The notes under the pieces are model-generated. The model was not told where the DNA came from. It saw nothing but the letters and a program-made list of their open reading frames with translations, and did no database searches. The position numbers and the translations under genes were made by a program. Shown one piece after another: positions 26,854 through 35,316 of a stretch of 64,000 nt of DNA; positions within the stretch are counted from its first letter, which is position 1; each line of letters begins with the position of its first letter. Source of the stretch: Nitratireductor sp. GISD-1A_MAKvit (GTDB lineage: Bacteria > Pseudomonadota > Alphaproteobacteria > Rhizobiales > Rhizobiaceae); contig NZ_CP161920.1 of the NCBI RefSeq assembly GCF_040819555.1, positions 2,045,001 to 2,109,000 of the forward strand, read 5' to 3'.

Positions 26854-28740
26854 ATGAGGTTGAAGTCGAAACGGAAGAATTGGTTGCTCAGTGCGGCCGT
26901 TGCCATGATTGTTGGTGCCACGGGCACAGCGAATGCGCAGGCCGACAATCTTTTCGATATGCTGTTCGGTGGTGGTATTCGCAAGAAAGAGCGGGTGGCA
27001 ACGCCTCCTCCTGCTGCATCAAAGCCGGTCACACGAAAACCGGTGAAACGCAGGGCCGCTCCCAAGATCTCGGCTCCATCCTACTACAACTACAGCCCCG
27101 CTCGGCTCACGCGCGTCGCCTTTGCACAGATCAAGCCCCCTAAGCGAGAGGACGCATTTTCGCCGGCCCTGGAGGGGGTGTCCTTTCGAGAGGCTCTTCC
27201 CAGTCTTGAGGAGGTGGAGCTTTATGCGGAAAACGATATCGCCGATGCGGTCGTCGAGTTCTATTCGCGCAACCCCGATTTCATCTGGGTGACCGGTTAT
27301 CAGGTTAACGACCGGGCCAGGAGTGTCCTGCGCGAACTCGCCGAGGCCGGAAGGCATGGCCTGAACGAAGCCGATTACACGGTCGGGGTACCGGGCCCTG
27401 ATTTTTCCTACGACAGGATCGCCGAGCGACAAGCTGAACTCATCCGTTTTGAAATGACCCTGACTGCGCGTGCATTGCGTTATGCGCGTGATGCTTTTGC
27501 AGGGCGGGTCGATCCGAACAAACTTTCCGGCTATCACGACTTTCCCAAAAAGCCGATGAACCTGCAGCAAAGCGTGGCGTTCATGGCCAACATGGACGAA
27601 CCGGCGCTTTATCTCAAAGGCCTGCATCCTCAGAACGACATGTACCGCCAGCTCCGCGCGGAACTGGAGGCGCTGCGTGGCTCCGTCGAACGTGAGATCG
27701 TGGTCGATCCCAAAACCTTTGTGCGTCCCGGCGGCGCCTCACCAGAGTTTGCCAAACTTCTGAAAATCATTGAACGCGACGCAGAGGAAACCTTTCTGGC
27801 CCAGCATGGAACGACGCTGACGGAGCATGCTGGGAGCGAGGTTTACTCCAGTGCCCTTGTTCCGGTTATCGAGGCCGTGCAGAGAAAGCATGACTTGACA
27901 CCGGACGGTATCGTCGGCCCGCGCACAGTCGCGGCGATTGCAGGTGTGTCAAAAGCGGATCGCATCGAAAAGGTTGTTTATTCGCTGGAGCGGCTGCGCT
28001 GGCATCCTTCGGATCTCGGCGATACCCGTGTCGTCATCAATGCCGCGTCCTTCAATGTCGATTTTTTTGACAGGGGCGAACACCGTATCTCCATGCGGAC
28101 GGTGGTTGGGCGCAATGCCAATCAGACCAGTTTTTTCTATGATGAGCTGGAAACGGTGGAATTCAACCCATATTGGGGGGTGCCCCGGTCCATTATCGTC
28201 AACGAGATGCTGCCGAAACTCTGGCGCGATCCCAGCTATCTGGATCGCAATGGATACGAGGTCATCAACAGCAAGGGGCGGAGGATTTCGTCCTCTGCCG
28301 TGAACTGGGGGCAATATGGAAGGAATGTTCCTTACAGCGTTCGACAGAAACCCGGGCCCAGAAATGCGCTCGGTGAGCTGAAGATCCTGTTTCCCAACAG
28401 GCATGCGATCTATATGCATGACACTCCGTCCAAGAGCCTGTTCCAGCGCGACACGCGGGCTTTCAGCCATGGCTGTGTTCGGCTGGCTGATCCGCGGGCC
28501 ATGGCTGCCGCAGTGCTGGATATCTCTGTTGAGCAGGTCGCAGGTCTCATCGAGAAAGGTGATCGCAGCCGTCCGACGCGGCGGAAGGTCGAGCGCAGGA
28601 TTCCTGTCTATGTCGGCTACTTCACCGCCTGGCCCGAGGTGGACGGGGAGGTCGCCTTCCATGGCGATATCTATGGGCGTGATCAACGCTTGAAGACCGC
28701 TCTCGAGAAGACCGCCGACCTACGTTCTCCCAGCAGTTGA
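26854..28740 (+). CDS. Murein L,D-transpeptidase, YcbB/LdtD-like
   Basis: The 628-aa exported protein begins with a signal peptide (LLSAAVAMIVGATGTANAQA). It contains an N-terminal YcbB-type domain (YSRNPDFIWVTGY, LRELAEAGRHGLNEADY), a peptidoglycan-binding segment (KHDLTPDGIVGPRTVAAI) and a YkuD catalytic domain with the motif HDTPSKSLF...FSHGCVRL, including the catalytic Cys and the two histidines. It makes 3-3 cross-links between meso-diaminopimelate residues in the periplasm. Length is normal for the group. A gap of 190 bases separates it from the hydrolase. Confidence 0.93.
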   Translation: MRLKSKRKNWLLSAAVAMIVGATGTANAQADNLFDMLFGGGIRKKERVATPPPAASKPVTRKPVKRRAAPKISAPSYYNYSPARLTRVAFAQIKPPKREDAFSPALEGVSFREALPSLEEVELYAENDIADAVVEFYSRNPDFIWVTGYQVNDRARSVLRELAEAGRHGLNEADYTVGVPGPDFSYDRIAERQAELIRFEMTLTARALRYARDAFAGRVDPNKLSGYHDFPKKPMNLQQSVAFMANMDEPALYLKGLHPQNDMYRQLRAELEALRGSVEREIVVDPKTFVRPGGASPEFAKLLKIIERDAEETFLAQHGTTLTEHAGSEVYSSALVPVIEAVQRKHDLTPDGIVGPRTVAAIAGVSKADRIEKVVYSLERLRWHPSDLGDTRVVINAASFNVDFFDRGEHRISMRTVVGRNANQTSFFYDELETVEFNPYWGVPRSIIVNEMLPKLWRDPSYLDRNGYEVINSKGRRISSSAVNWGQYGRNVPYSVRQKPGPRNALGELKILFPNRHAIYMHDTPSKSLFQRDTRAFSHGCVRLADPRAMAAAVLDISVEQVAGLIEKGDRSRPTRRKVERRIPVYVGYFTAWPEVDGEVAFHGDIYGRDQRLKTALEKTADLRSPSS

Positions 28741-28802
28741 CCTGGCGGTGCTGCCATTCCGGCGCGCGCCCTGCCGGGATCGGGGCGACCTGACCGGCCG
28801 GT

Positions 28803-30260
28803 TCAGTTGCGCCAGAATGTTGGAAGAAAGAGAACGATCACGGCCAGGATCTCCAGCCGACCGAGCAGCATGGTGCCTGAAAGAACCCACTTGGCAAAAT
28901 CGCTCAGCGGCTGGAAATTGCCTGCCGGACCAATGGTCGTTCCCAGTCCCGGTCCCACATTCGTGAGCGCAGTCAGCGCGCCCGTCATCGAGGTCAGGAA
29001 ATCGAGCCCGCTTGCCGATAAAAGTACGGTCGAAAACACCCAGGATCCTAAGAAAGCCACCACGAAAAGCACCACCGAACGCTGCATCTGGTCATCGACG
29101 ACACGGTTGCCATAATGCAGTGCCCGGATGGAGTGCGGATGAATGAGCAGGCGCAGGCCGTTGCGCAGCATCGCTCCAAGTATGAGGAAGCGATACGCTT
29201 TCACACCACCAGATGTCGAGCCGGAACAGCCACCCAGAAAAGTGGCGAAGAAAGCCAGCGTCACCGCGAATGGCCCCCACGATGTGTAATCTTCGCTGGC
29301 AAAGCCCGTGGTGGTGATAATGGATGTGAAGTTGAACGCGGTTGACGCGATGATGTCGTCAAACGGTTCTCCGGTAACGATGCGGCGTTGAACGGCAAGA
29401 ACGACAACGAATGCGGTGACATATCCCAGGAAGAGCCGGATCTGGGGATCCCGCAAGGCATCGAGACGCCCTCGCACAAAAAACAGGACGAGGATGGAAA
29501 ACGGCAGCGCGCCCAGAAGCATGAAGAAGGTGCCGATCCACAGGAGAGCGTTGCCTTCAAAGAAACCAAACGAAGCATCGTGGGTGGAGAAACCGCCCGT
29601 TGCAATGGTGGTCATTGCGTGATTGAGAGCGTCGAACTTGCTCATGCCTGCTGCTGCATAGGCCAGCGCACAAAGCGCTGTCATCATGACATAAACCCCG
29701 ACGAGTGCGATCAGAAAACTTATGAAACGTTCGTAGGGTCTGTTCTCGATGTCGGAGGATTCTATCCGGAAATAGGAAAATCCGCCCACCTTAAGAAGAG
29801 GCAGAAGAAAGAGGCCAAGGGCGACCACGCCGATGCCTCCGATCCATTGCAAAATCGATCGCCACAGCAGCAGTCCGGGGGGCAGATTGTCCAGTCCGGA
29901 TATCACCGTGGAGCCGGTGGTGGTGATGGCTGAAACCGATTCGAACACGGCCTCTGCCAGATCGAGCTTTAATGATGAGTTGTAAAAGGGCAGGGCGCCA
30001 ACAAAGCCGAGCATCAGCCACAGAACCACGACCACGAGAAAGGTGGATTGCGTGGAGCCATGATGGCTGAGGGGCGCGCGTGTTGCCGCGGCAATTGTCA
30101 GGGCTATCGCGCCGGTCGCGAATGCGCAGACCACGAATACCTGCCAGTCTTCATTGCTGTAGTAGAGGTCGACAGCCGCAGGCAAGAGCATCGAGGCCGC
30201 GACATAGACTGCAAAAACGGCTGCAGGATATGCTGCCGTTCTGATTGTCGAAGGTTGCAC
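28803..30260 (-). CDS. TrkH family potassium uptake protein
   Basis: The 485-aa integral membrane protein has about ten helices and the four P-loop repeats of TrkH/KtrB channels. The filter segments are TTTGSTVISGL, ATGGFSTHDASF, TTTGFASEDY and LTNVGPGLGTTIG. It imports K+ together with the cytosolic TrkA regulator, which is not in the window. It is convergent with the L,D-transpeptidase gene, 62 bases apart. Confidence 0.94.
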   Translation of the reverse strand: MQPSTIRTAAYPAAVFAVYVAASMLLPAAVDLYYSNEDWQVFVVCAFATGAIALTIAAATRAPLSHHGSTQSTFLVVVVLWLMLGFVGALPFYNSSLKLDLAEAVFESVSAITTTGSTVISGLDNLPPGLLLWRSILQWIGGIGVVALGLFLLPLLKVGGFSYFRIESSDIENRPYERFISFLIALVGVYVMMTALCALAYAAAGMSKFDALNHAMTTIATGGFSTHDASFGFFEGNALLWIGTFFMLLGALPFSILVLFFVRGRLDALRDPQIRLFLGYVTAFVVVLAVQRRIVTGEPFDDIIASTAFNFTSIITTTGFASEDYTSWGPFAVTLAFFATFLGGCSGSTSGGVKAYRFLILGAMLRNGLRLLIHPHSIRALHYGNRVVDDQMQRSVVLFVVAFLGSWVFSTVLLSASGLDFLTSMTGALTALTNVGPGLGTTIGPAGNFQPLSDFAKWVLSGTMLLGRLEILAVIVLFLPTFWRN

Positions 30261-30341
30261 TTTCCAAACCTCGAAATGTGTCGCGAGTGTTGGTAGTCCA
30301 GAAAGTCTGTGAAGAAAAGCGCATTAATGATCAGGTGGGCA

Positions 30342-30365
30342 TGCGCCAGGAGCATGGCTGGCGCA
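30342..30365 (-). terminator. Possible hairpin terminator of the secretion operon
   Basis: A perfect 8-bp repeat (TGCGCCAG and CTGGCGCA) with an 8-nt loop lies 24 bases after the methyltransferase stop codon. No U-run follows directly, so it may be an mRNA 3' end structure and not an intrinsic terminator. Confidence 0.4.
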
Positions 30366-30388
30366 CGATTCCGGCCGGTATCGGATCG

Positions 30389-31189
30389 TTACCGTAGTTT
30401 GCAATAAAACCCGGCGCTCTCGCTCATTCCGTGCTCGGGATGGGTGTCTATCGCGTGGGAAAGTGAGGGTATTTTCCACCGGTCCCGAATTTCGTATCCC
30501 ATGGCGGAAATCATCGAGAGGAAGGCGCTCTCGTTGCGCATCTGGTATGGCACCAGGGCTGGGCCGATCCGCTCCAGGGTAACAATGGTCCTGCCTTCGC
30601 GTAGCGCAACCTTGTTCAGAATGAGATGCCTTGGCGGTGTCTCCAGCCTTGCAATCAGGTCTGGCAATGGAACGTCGAGATACTGCAGCAGGCCGGACCC
30701 CAAAAAGAGGTCGTATGACCGCCCTTTGTCGAGATGGCTTGTGAAGGAGAGCGCACCAAGCCCTTCGGCGAGAGCCCGCTTTTCGCCTATTCTTACGATT
30801 GCGGGTAGGTCGTAGACGGTCCAGTGCAGCTGATCGGTGGGTGGATAGATCCTGCGGAAGGCCCGGTATTTCGTACCCATATGCCCACCAGCATCAAGCA
30901 CCGAACCGATCTCGCTTTGCAACCTGCTGATCCAGAACAGGACCGGGTAGTCCCAGGGTACCAGTTGGCACATGACATCGAAAGCGACATCCGCCACCCC
31001 CTCGTGATCATAACCGGCCATACCCCTTCGTTTTGCGGCCTCAAGTGCTTGCTGATAGGTGGCGAATGCACCCTGAAACCGTACGGGACGACCGGTCATC
31101 ATCCTAAGTCTGCCCAGCGCCGCTTTGAGGGGGCGAGCGGCTGCTCTTCCTGACTGCTTGATCGTCTGTCTGAGCATAACGGTCGACAT
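30389..31189 (-). CDS. Putative methyltransferase, TIGR04325 (LIC12133) family
   Basis: The 266-aa protein resembles TIGR04325 methyltransferases. An N-terminal segment with FQGAFATYQQALEAAKRRGMAGYD is followed by the SAM-binding glycine loop SVLDAGGHMGTKYRAF. SYDLFLGSGLLQYLDVPLPD follows in the core. Such enzymes are found in polysaccharide and cell-surface loci, but their acceptor is unknown. It is the last gene of the minus-strand type I secretion group, though a 120-base gap separates it from the 164-aa gene. The ATG at 31189 is preferred over a GTG ten codons earlier. Confidence 0.75.
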   Translation of the reverse strand: MSTVMLRQTIKQSGRAAARPLKAALGRLRMMTGRPVRFQGAFATYQQALEAAKRRGMAGYDHEGVADVAFDVMCQLVPWDYPVLFWISRLQSEIGSVLDAGGHMGTKYRAFRRIYPPTDQLHWTVYDLPAIVRIGEKRALAEGLGALSFTSHLDKGRSYDLFLGSGLLQYLDVPLPDLIARLETPPRHLILNKVALREGRTIVTLERIGPALVPYQMRNESAFLSMISAMGYEIRDRWKIPSLSHAIDTHPEHGMSESAGFYCKLR

Positions 31190-31312
31190 GGGGAACTGCC
31201 CGGGCCTGGTCGCAAACACGATTGTTCAAGAGCCGACCCTAGGTCGGTCGTGGTGCAGGACCGATTCAGCAAAAGTGATGAGACATGCCTCAAATGGGCT
31301 AGCTGTGTCGCT

Positions 31313-31807
31313 TCATAGCGGGAAATCATGCTTTCTGGCGATTTCCCAGATGCGCTTGTTGGTTTCGATCAGCCGATTGATGGAGCCGGTGATCTTTTCG
31401 ATTTCCGTTTCGTCGATCATGTCGACCCTGCCGTATTTCAGGCGGTCACCCGTGTCGGATATCCGCATCAGGAGGGTGGAAACATTCTCCCCCGTATCGT
31501 CAAAAGAATAGATGCAGTGATTGTATTTGTTGCGCAGCTTGGCCTCGCTCATCATTCGGCGGGTCACGCTCAAAACCTCCTGACGCACGGTTGCTGCCGT
31601 TCGATCCAGTTTGGCCAGCCGTTCAACCAGATCGACACGGGCACGTGAGGTGTTCAGTGTGAGAAAGATGACAGTCGCTGTTTCCATATCGACCCGGGCA
31701 AGCCCCGCTATCAAATGGATGAGGAGGCTTTCCGTGTTGGTCCACGTGTAGTTCAACTGTCCCAAGAGGGTCAGAACTTCCCGAAAACGCGGGGTGGCTT
31801 CCTTCAT
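31313..31807 (-). CDS. Hypothetical protein in the type I secretion locus
   Basis: The product is 164 aa and mostly helical. It has no signal peptide or membrane segment. Visible segments are TWTNTESLLIHLIAGLARVD, a basic middle part and SINRLIETNKRIWEIARKHD at the end. I do not recognise the family. It lies 94 bases after the adaptor gene on the same strand, so it may be transcribed with it. A role in secretion or surface decoration would be a guess. Confidence 0.65.
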   Translation of the reverse strand: MKEATPRFREVLTLLGQLNYTWTNTESLLIHLIAGLARVDMETATVIFLTLNTSRARVDLVERLAKLDRTAATVRQEVLSVTRRMMSEAKLRNKYNHCIYSFDDTGENVSTLLMRISDTGDRLKYGRVDMIDETEIEKITGSINRLIETNKRIWEIARKHDFPL

Positions 31808-31901
31808 TGCAGGATTGCCCGTTTACACACACCATCAGGTCCAACGCCACTCACGGTAACACCTCGGCTCCGCAGCGTCCATTGAGCAGGGTTGTGCCGT
31901 C

Positions 31902-33245
31902 TCAGTCTTCGCGGAAGGCCCGGTTCATGCTGTCAACGATCGGTTTCGAGAGGTACTCGAAGAACGTGCGCTCCGCCGTTTGAATGAGCACTTCGGCAGG
32001 CATCCCGGGCGTTGGAAGAAATCCCGGTACCCGCGCCAGTTCGCTGGGTGAAAGACGGATGCGGGCGAGATAGATTTCCCGTGGCTCATTGGTCGACTGA
32101 TCACGGAGTGCATCTGCGGAGACGTAAAACACCCTGCCTGTCAGAACCGGCGTCGTGCGCTGGTTCAGGGCTGTCAGGCGAACGGTGGCTTCCTGTCCGT
32201 CCCGAACGCTGTCGATCTTCGTGCGGGGGATTTGCGTCTCGATGATCAGTGGCACATCGGATGGCAGGATTTCGGCTATGCTCTTGCCGCTTTCGATCAC
32301 GCCTCCGGACGTGTGATAATAAAGCCGCACGACAGTGCCGGAAACCGGGGCGTTGATGGTGGCGCGCCGGAGCACGTTTTCGGCCGCGCGGGACTGCTCT
32401 CTTACGCTGTCGAGCTCCGACTCGATGTTCTGCAGTTCATCGAGCGCTGCCTGCCGATAGGCGGCCTGCGTCTGCTCCGCCTGCTGACGATAGCGCTTGA
32501 CCTGCGCCTTCGTTTCATCGATTTCTGCCGCAAGGCGACCGATTTGTCCTTCTGCCTCGGCCATGGCTCTTCTGATCGCCGAAATTTCGGGTTTTCGCAT
32601 CAAACCCAGTTCGAAGAGCCGCTGCTTTCCCGAATGCTCTTCCTGCAGAAATGCGAGCTGCCTTGTGATGGAGCTGTGCTGAGCTTCATATCCCCGACTG
32701 CGTATCTCAAGGGCAGCGATGTTGTTGTTCAGTAGTTCGAGCTCGCTGTTCAGCTTCAATTGCGACGATTCGAAATTGAGATTCTGGCTGCCCAGAATTT
32801 CTGCGATCTCGGGATCGGACATTCGTTCGCTTAGTTCGGAGGGGAATTCGATCCTTTCTTTTCCCTGATATTCGGCACTGAGCCTGGCAACGATGGCAAG
32901 CAGCCGCGCGCGCCTGAGGAAAAGCTGTCGCTCATTGGCAAGAGCGGATGTCTCGTCGAGCTGTAGCAAAGGCTGTCCGACAGTCACATGGTCTCCCTCT
33001 GAAACGAGTATCTCTTTAATGACCCCGCCTTCGAGGTGCTGAACGATCTTGTTCTGACCGGTTGCCACAAAGCTGCCCTGAGCGATCACTGCGGCAGCAA
33101 GGGGAGCAAAACCGGCCCAGACCCCAAAGCCCCCAAAACACAGAACAAGCAGAATGATACCCGCGATCGACTGTTTCCGGATGGAACGCGGCACCTGTGC
33201 GTACCAGTCCATGTCCTGCAGTTTGGCGATGTTGGCTGAACTCAT
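31902..33245 (-). CDS. HlyD family type I secretion periplasmic adaptor (PrsE-like)
   Basis: The 447-aa protein has a short cytoplasmic tail, one membrane helix (IAGIILLVLCFGGFGVWAGF, residues 28-47) and a long periplasmic part. AQGSFVATGQNKIVQHLEGG and INAPVSGTVVRLYYHTSGGV form the split lipoyl domain. Coiled-coil arms lie between residues 140 and 290. It connects the ABC exporter with an outer-membrane TolC-type channel, which is not in the window. It starts 10 bases after the exporter stop, so they are co-translated. Confidence 0.93.
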   Translation of the reverse strand: MSSANIAKLQDMDWYAQVPRSIRKQSIAGIILLVLCFGGFGVWAGFAPLAAAVIAQGSFVATGQNKIVQHLEGGVIKEILVSEGDHVTVGQPLLQLDETSALANERQLFLRRARLLAIVARLSAEYQGKERIEFPSELSERMSDPEIAEILGSQNLNFESSQLKLNSELELLNNNIAALEIRSRGYEAQHSSITRQLAFLQEEHSGKQRLFELGLMRKPEISAIRRAMAEAEGQIGRLAAEIDETKAQVKRYRQQAEQTQAAYRQAALDELQNIESELDSVREQSRAAENVLRRATINAPVSGTVVRLYYHTSGGVIESGKSIAEILPSDVPLIIETQIPRTKIDSVRDGQEATVRLTALNQRTTPVLTGRVFYVSADALRDQSTNEPREIYLARIRLSPSELARVPGFLPTPGMPAEVLIQTAERTFFEYLSKPIVDSMNRAFRED

Positions 33246-33255
33246 GACACACCTG

Positions 33256-35310
33256 TCAAACGGACGTTGCTGCTGGTTGGGAGGGAGTGCCTAGCTGGCC
33301 GGACTGATGGGCAACGAGCGCCTGCAGAACATCCTGGCGCCGGCCAAACATGGATATGGTTCCATTGGTCATCAGCAGGATCTTGTCCACGTATTGCAGC
33401 AGGGAAGGGCGCTGGGTGATCACCACGACGGTGATCCTGTGTTCCTTGGCATGTTTCAGCGCCCGTGCGAGCGCTGCGTCCCCGGCACTGTCGAGATTGG
33501 AGTTCGGTTCATCCAGCACGATCATGCGCGGATTGCCGAAGAAGGCGCGCGCGAGCGCAATGCGCTGTTTCTGCCCGCCTGAGAGAGGAGAGCCATCTGC
33601 TGCAACAATGGTCTCATACCCCTGCGGAAAAGTGGCGATCATCTCGTGCACATCGGCGAGTATGGCCGCCTGATAGATGTCGCTGTCTTCAACGTCATCG
33701 CGCATGCGGGCAATGTTTGCCTTGATGGTGCCGGGAAAGAGCTGAACGTCCTGCGGCAGATAACCGATGTTGTCGCCGAACTGGCGCTGGTCCCAGTTGC
33801 GCAGATCCATCAGGTCGAGACGAACGCTGCCCGATGTGGGCAGGATGGAGCCCACCAGCATCTTTCCAAGTGTCGTCTTGCCCGCGCCCGAATTGCCGAT
33901 AACCGCCAGGGAGTCCCCGGGTCGCAGAGAAAAATTGATACCGTTGAGAACGACACGTTTTGTCCCTTGCGGGACATAAAGCACGCGCTCCACGTCGAGG
34001 CGGCCTTCCGGTTTGGGCAGAACCAGTCGTTCCAGGTTCAGCGGTGAGGAGCGAAGCAGCGTGCTGATGCGTTTGTAGGCGCCGCGCGACAGGATGTACT
34101 GGTTCCAGCCTTCGATCGATCCTTCGATCGGCGCCAGCGCCCGGCCGGCGATGATGGAAGCCGCGATGACCATGCCACCGGTAATGTAACCCTGGATCGC
34201 CAGATTGGCTCCCCAGCCGAGCAGAGCCACCTGTGTGAGAAGACGCACGGCACGAGAGGTTGCAGCCGAGACGATGTTACGATCCTGCGCCTTGACCTGC
34301 GCCTTCAGGGATCCGGCCGTGTCCTGCCCCCAGATCTTGACCGCCTCGGGTATCATGGCAAGTGCGTTGATGATCTGTGAATTCCGCGCCATGGAATCCA
34401 GATGCAGGTTTGCCCTGCTTTGAAAGACGTTCGCCTCACCGAACGGGGCTGCAGTCGCGCGTTGATTGATGAACGCCACCAGCATCAGGAGCAGTGATGA
34501 AAGCACCACAATGCTCCCCAGATGCGGATGAACAAGAAATACGGCCAGTATGAAGATTGGCGCGAAAGGAATGTCCAGAAACGAGATCAACGTGCCGGAG
34601 ACAAGGAATGAGCGCAATTGCTGGAGGTCGCCCAGGGTCTGGTATTCGCGCCCGGTTCCGTGCAGCGAAGCACGTGCCGCTGCGCTCAGGATCGGGGCTC
34701 CAAGTTGAGCGGCGATCTCAACCGCCGTGCGCATGAGGATAAAGCGTCGGATGGCATCGAAAACCGCCTGGAGGACGACTGCTCCCACGATGACGATCGT
34801 CAGCATGATCAGCGTGTCGGTGGACCGGCTTGTGAGAACGCGGTCGGATATCTGGAACAGATAGACAGGGATCGCGAGAACGAGAATGTTGCTGGCATTC
34901 GTGAAAAGCAGCACCATCAGCATGTTCCCGCGCACCGCCGCAAGGCCGGCCGAGAGACTGTTGGAGAAGTCCACGGGACCAAGCCGCCGGTGAAACGTTC
35001 CGCCCGTTCCACCACCGGATGCCTTTTCGCGCTGGCGATCATTGCTGCCAGAGGATGGTGGCGCGCTTTGGGGCGAGGGGGCGGGGTGGTCGGACTGTGA
35101 TGTCTGCCTTTTGGCCTCAGGCGTTTCAGGAGTTGCCGCACGCAGGCCGGCGCGGCAATCGACTTCTTCGAAGATACGCGAAATCTCCTCATCGACAGAG
35201 CGCTTTCTGGCGGCGTTTTTCGACGTGCCGGGCGTATCCTGCAGACATGATGACGCATCATTCACATATGCTGGACGCCTGCTCCTTTCGTCTGGCATTG
35301 GATCCCCCAA
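33256..35310 (-). CDS. Type I secretion ABC permease/ATPase (PrsD-like), with long N-terminal extension
   Basis: The 684-aa protein has a charged, low-complexity extension of about 120 residues (rich in Arg, Asp, Pro and Ser) not usual in PrsD proteins of about 570 aa. The membrane domain follows (residues 125-410) and then the nucleotide-binding domain: Walker A GNSGAGKTTLGKM, signature LSGGQKQRIALARAF, Walker B RMIVLDEPNSNLDSAG. It energises export directly from cytosol to outside. It begins 6 bases after the 658-aa gene, which marks that gene as a likely substrate. Confidence 0.93.
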   Translation of the reverse strand: MGDPMPDERSRRPAYVNDASSCLQDTPGTSKNAARKRSVDEEISRIFEEVDCRAGLRAATPETPEAKRQTSQSDHPAPSPQSAPPSSGSNDRQREKASGGGTGGTFHRRLGPVDFSNSLSAGLAAVRGNMLMVLLFTNASNILVLAIPVYLFQISDRVLTSRSTDTLIMLTIVIVGAVVLQAVFDAIRRFILMRTAVEIAAQLGAPILSAAARASLHGTGREYQTLGDLQQLRSFLVSGTLISFLDIPFAPIFILAVFLVHPHLGSIVVLSSLLLMLVAFINQRATAAPFGEANVFQSRANLHLDSMARNSQIINALAMIPEAVKIWGQDTAGSLKAQVKAQDRNIVSAATSRAVRLLTQVALLGWGANLAIQGYITGGMVIAASIIAGRALAPIEGSIEGWNQYILSRGAYKRISTLLRSSPLNLERLVLPKPEGRLDVERVLYVPQGTKRVVLNGINFSLRPGDSLAVIGNSGAGKTTLGKMLVGSILPTSGSVRLDLMDLRNWDQRQFGDNIGYLPQDVQLFPGTIKANIARMRDDVEDSDIYQAAILADVHEMIATFPQGYETIVAADGSPLSGGQKQRIALARAFFGNPRMIVLDEPNSNLDSAGDAALARALKHAKEHRITVVVITQRPSLLQYVDKILLMTNGTISMFGRRQDVLQALVAHQSGQLGTPSQPAATSV

Positions 35311-35316
35311 TCCGCT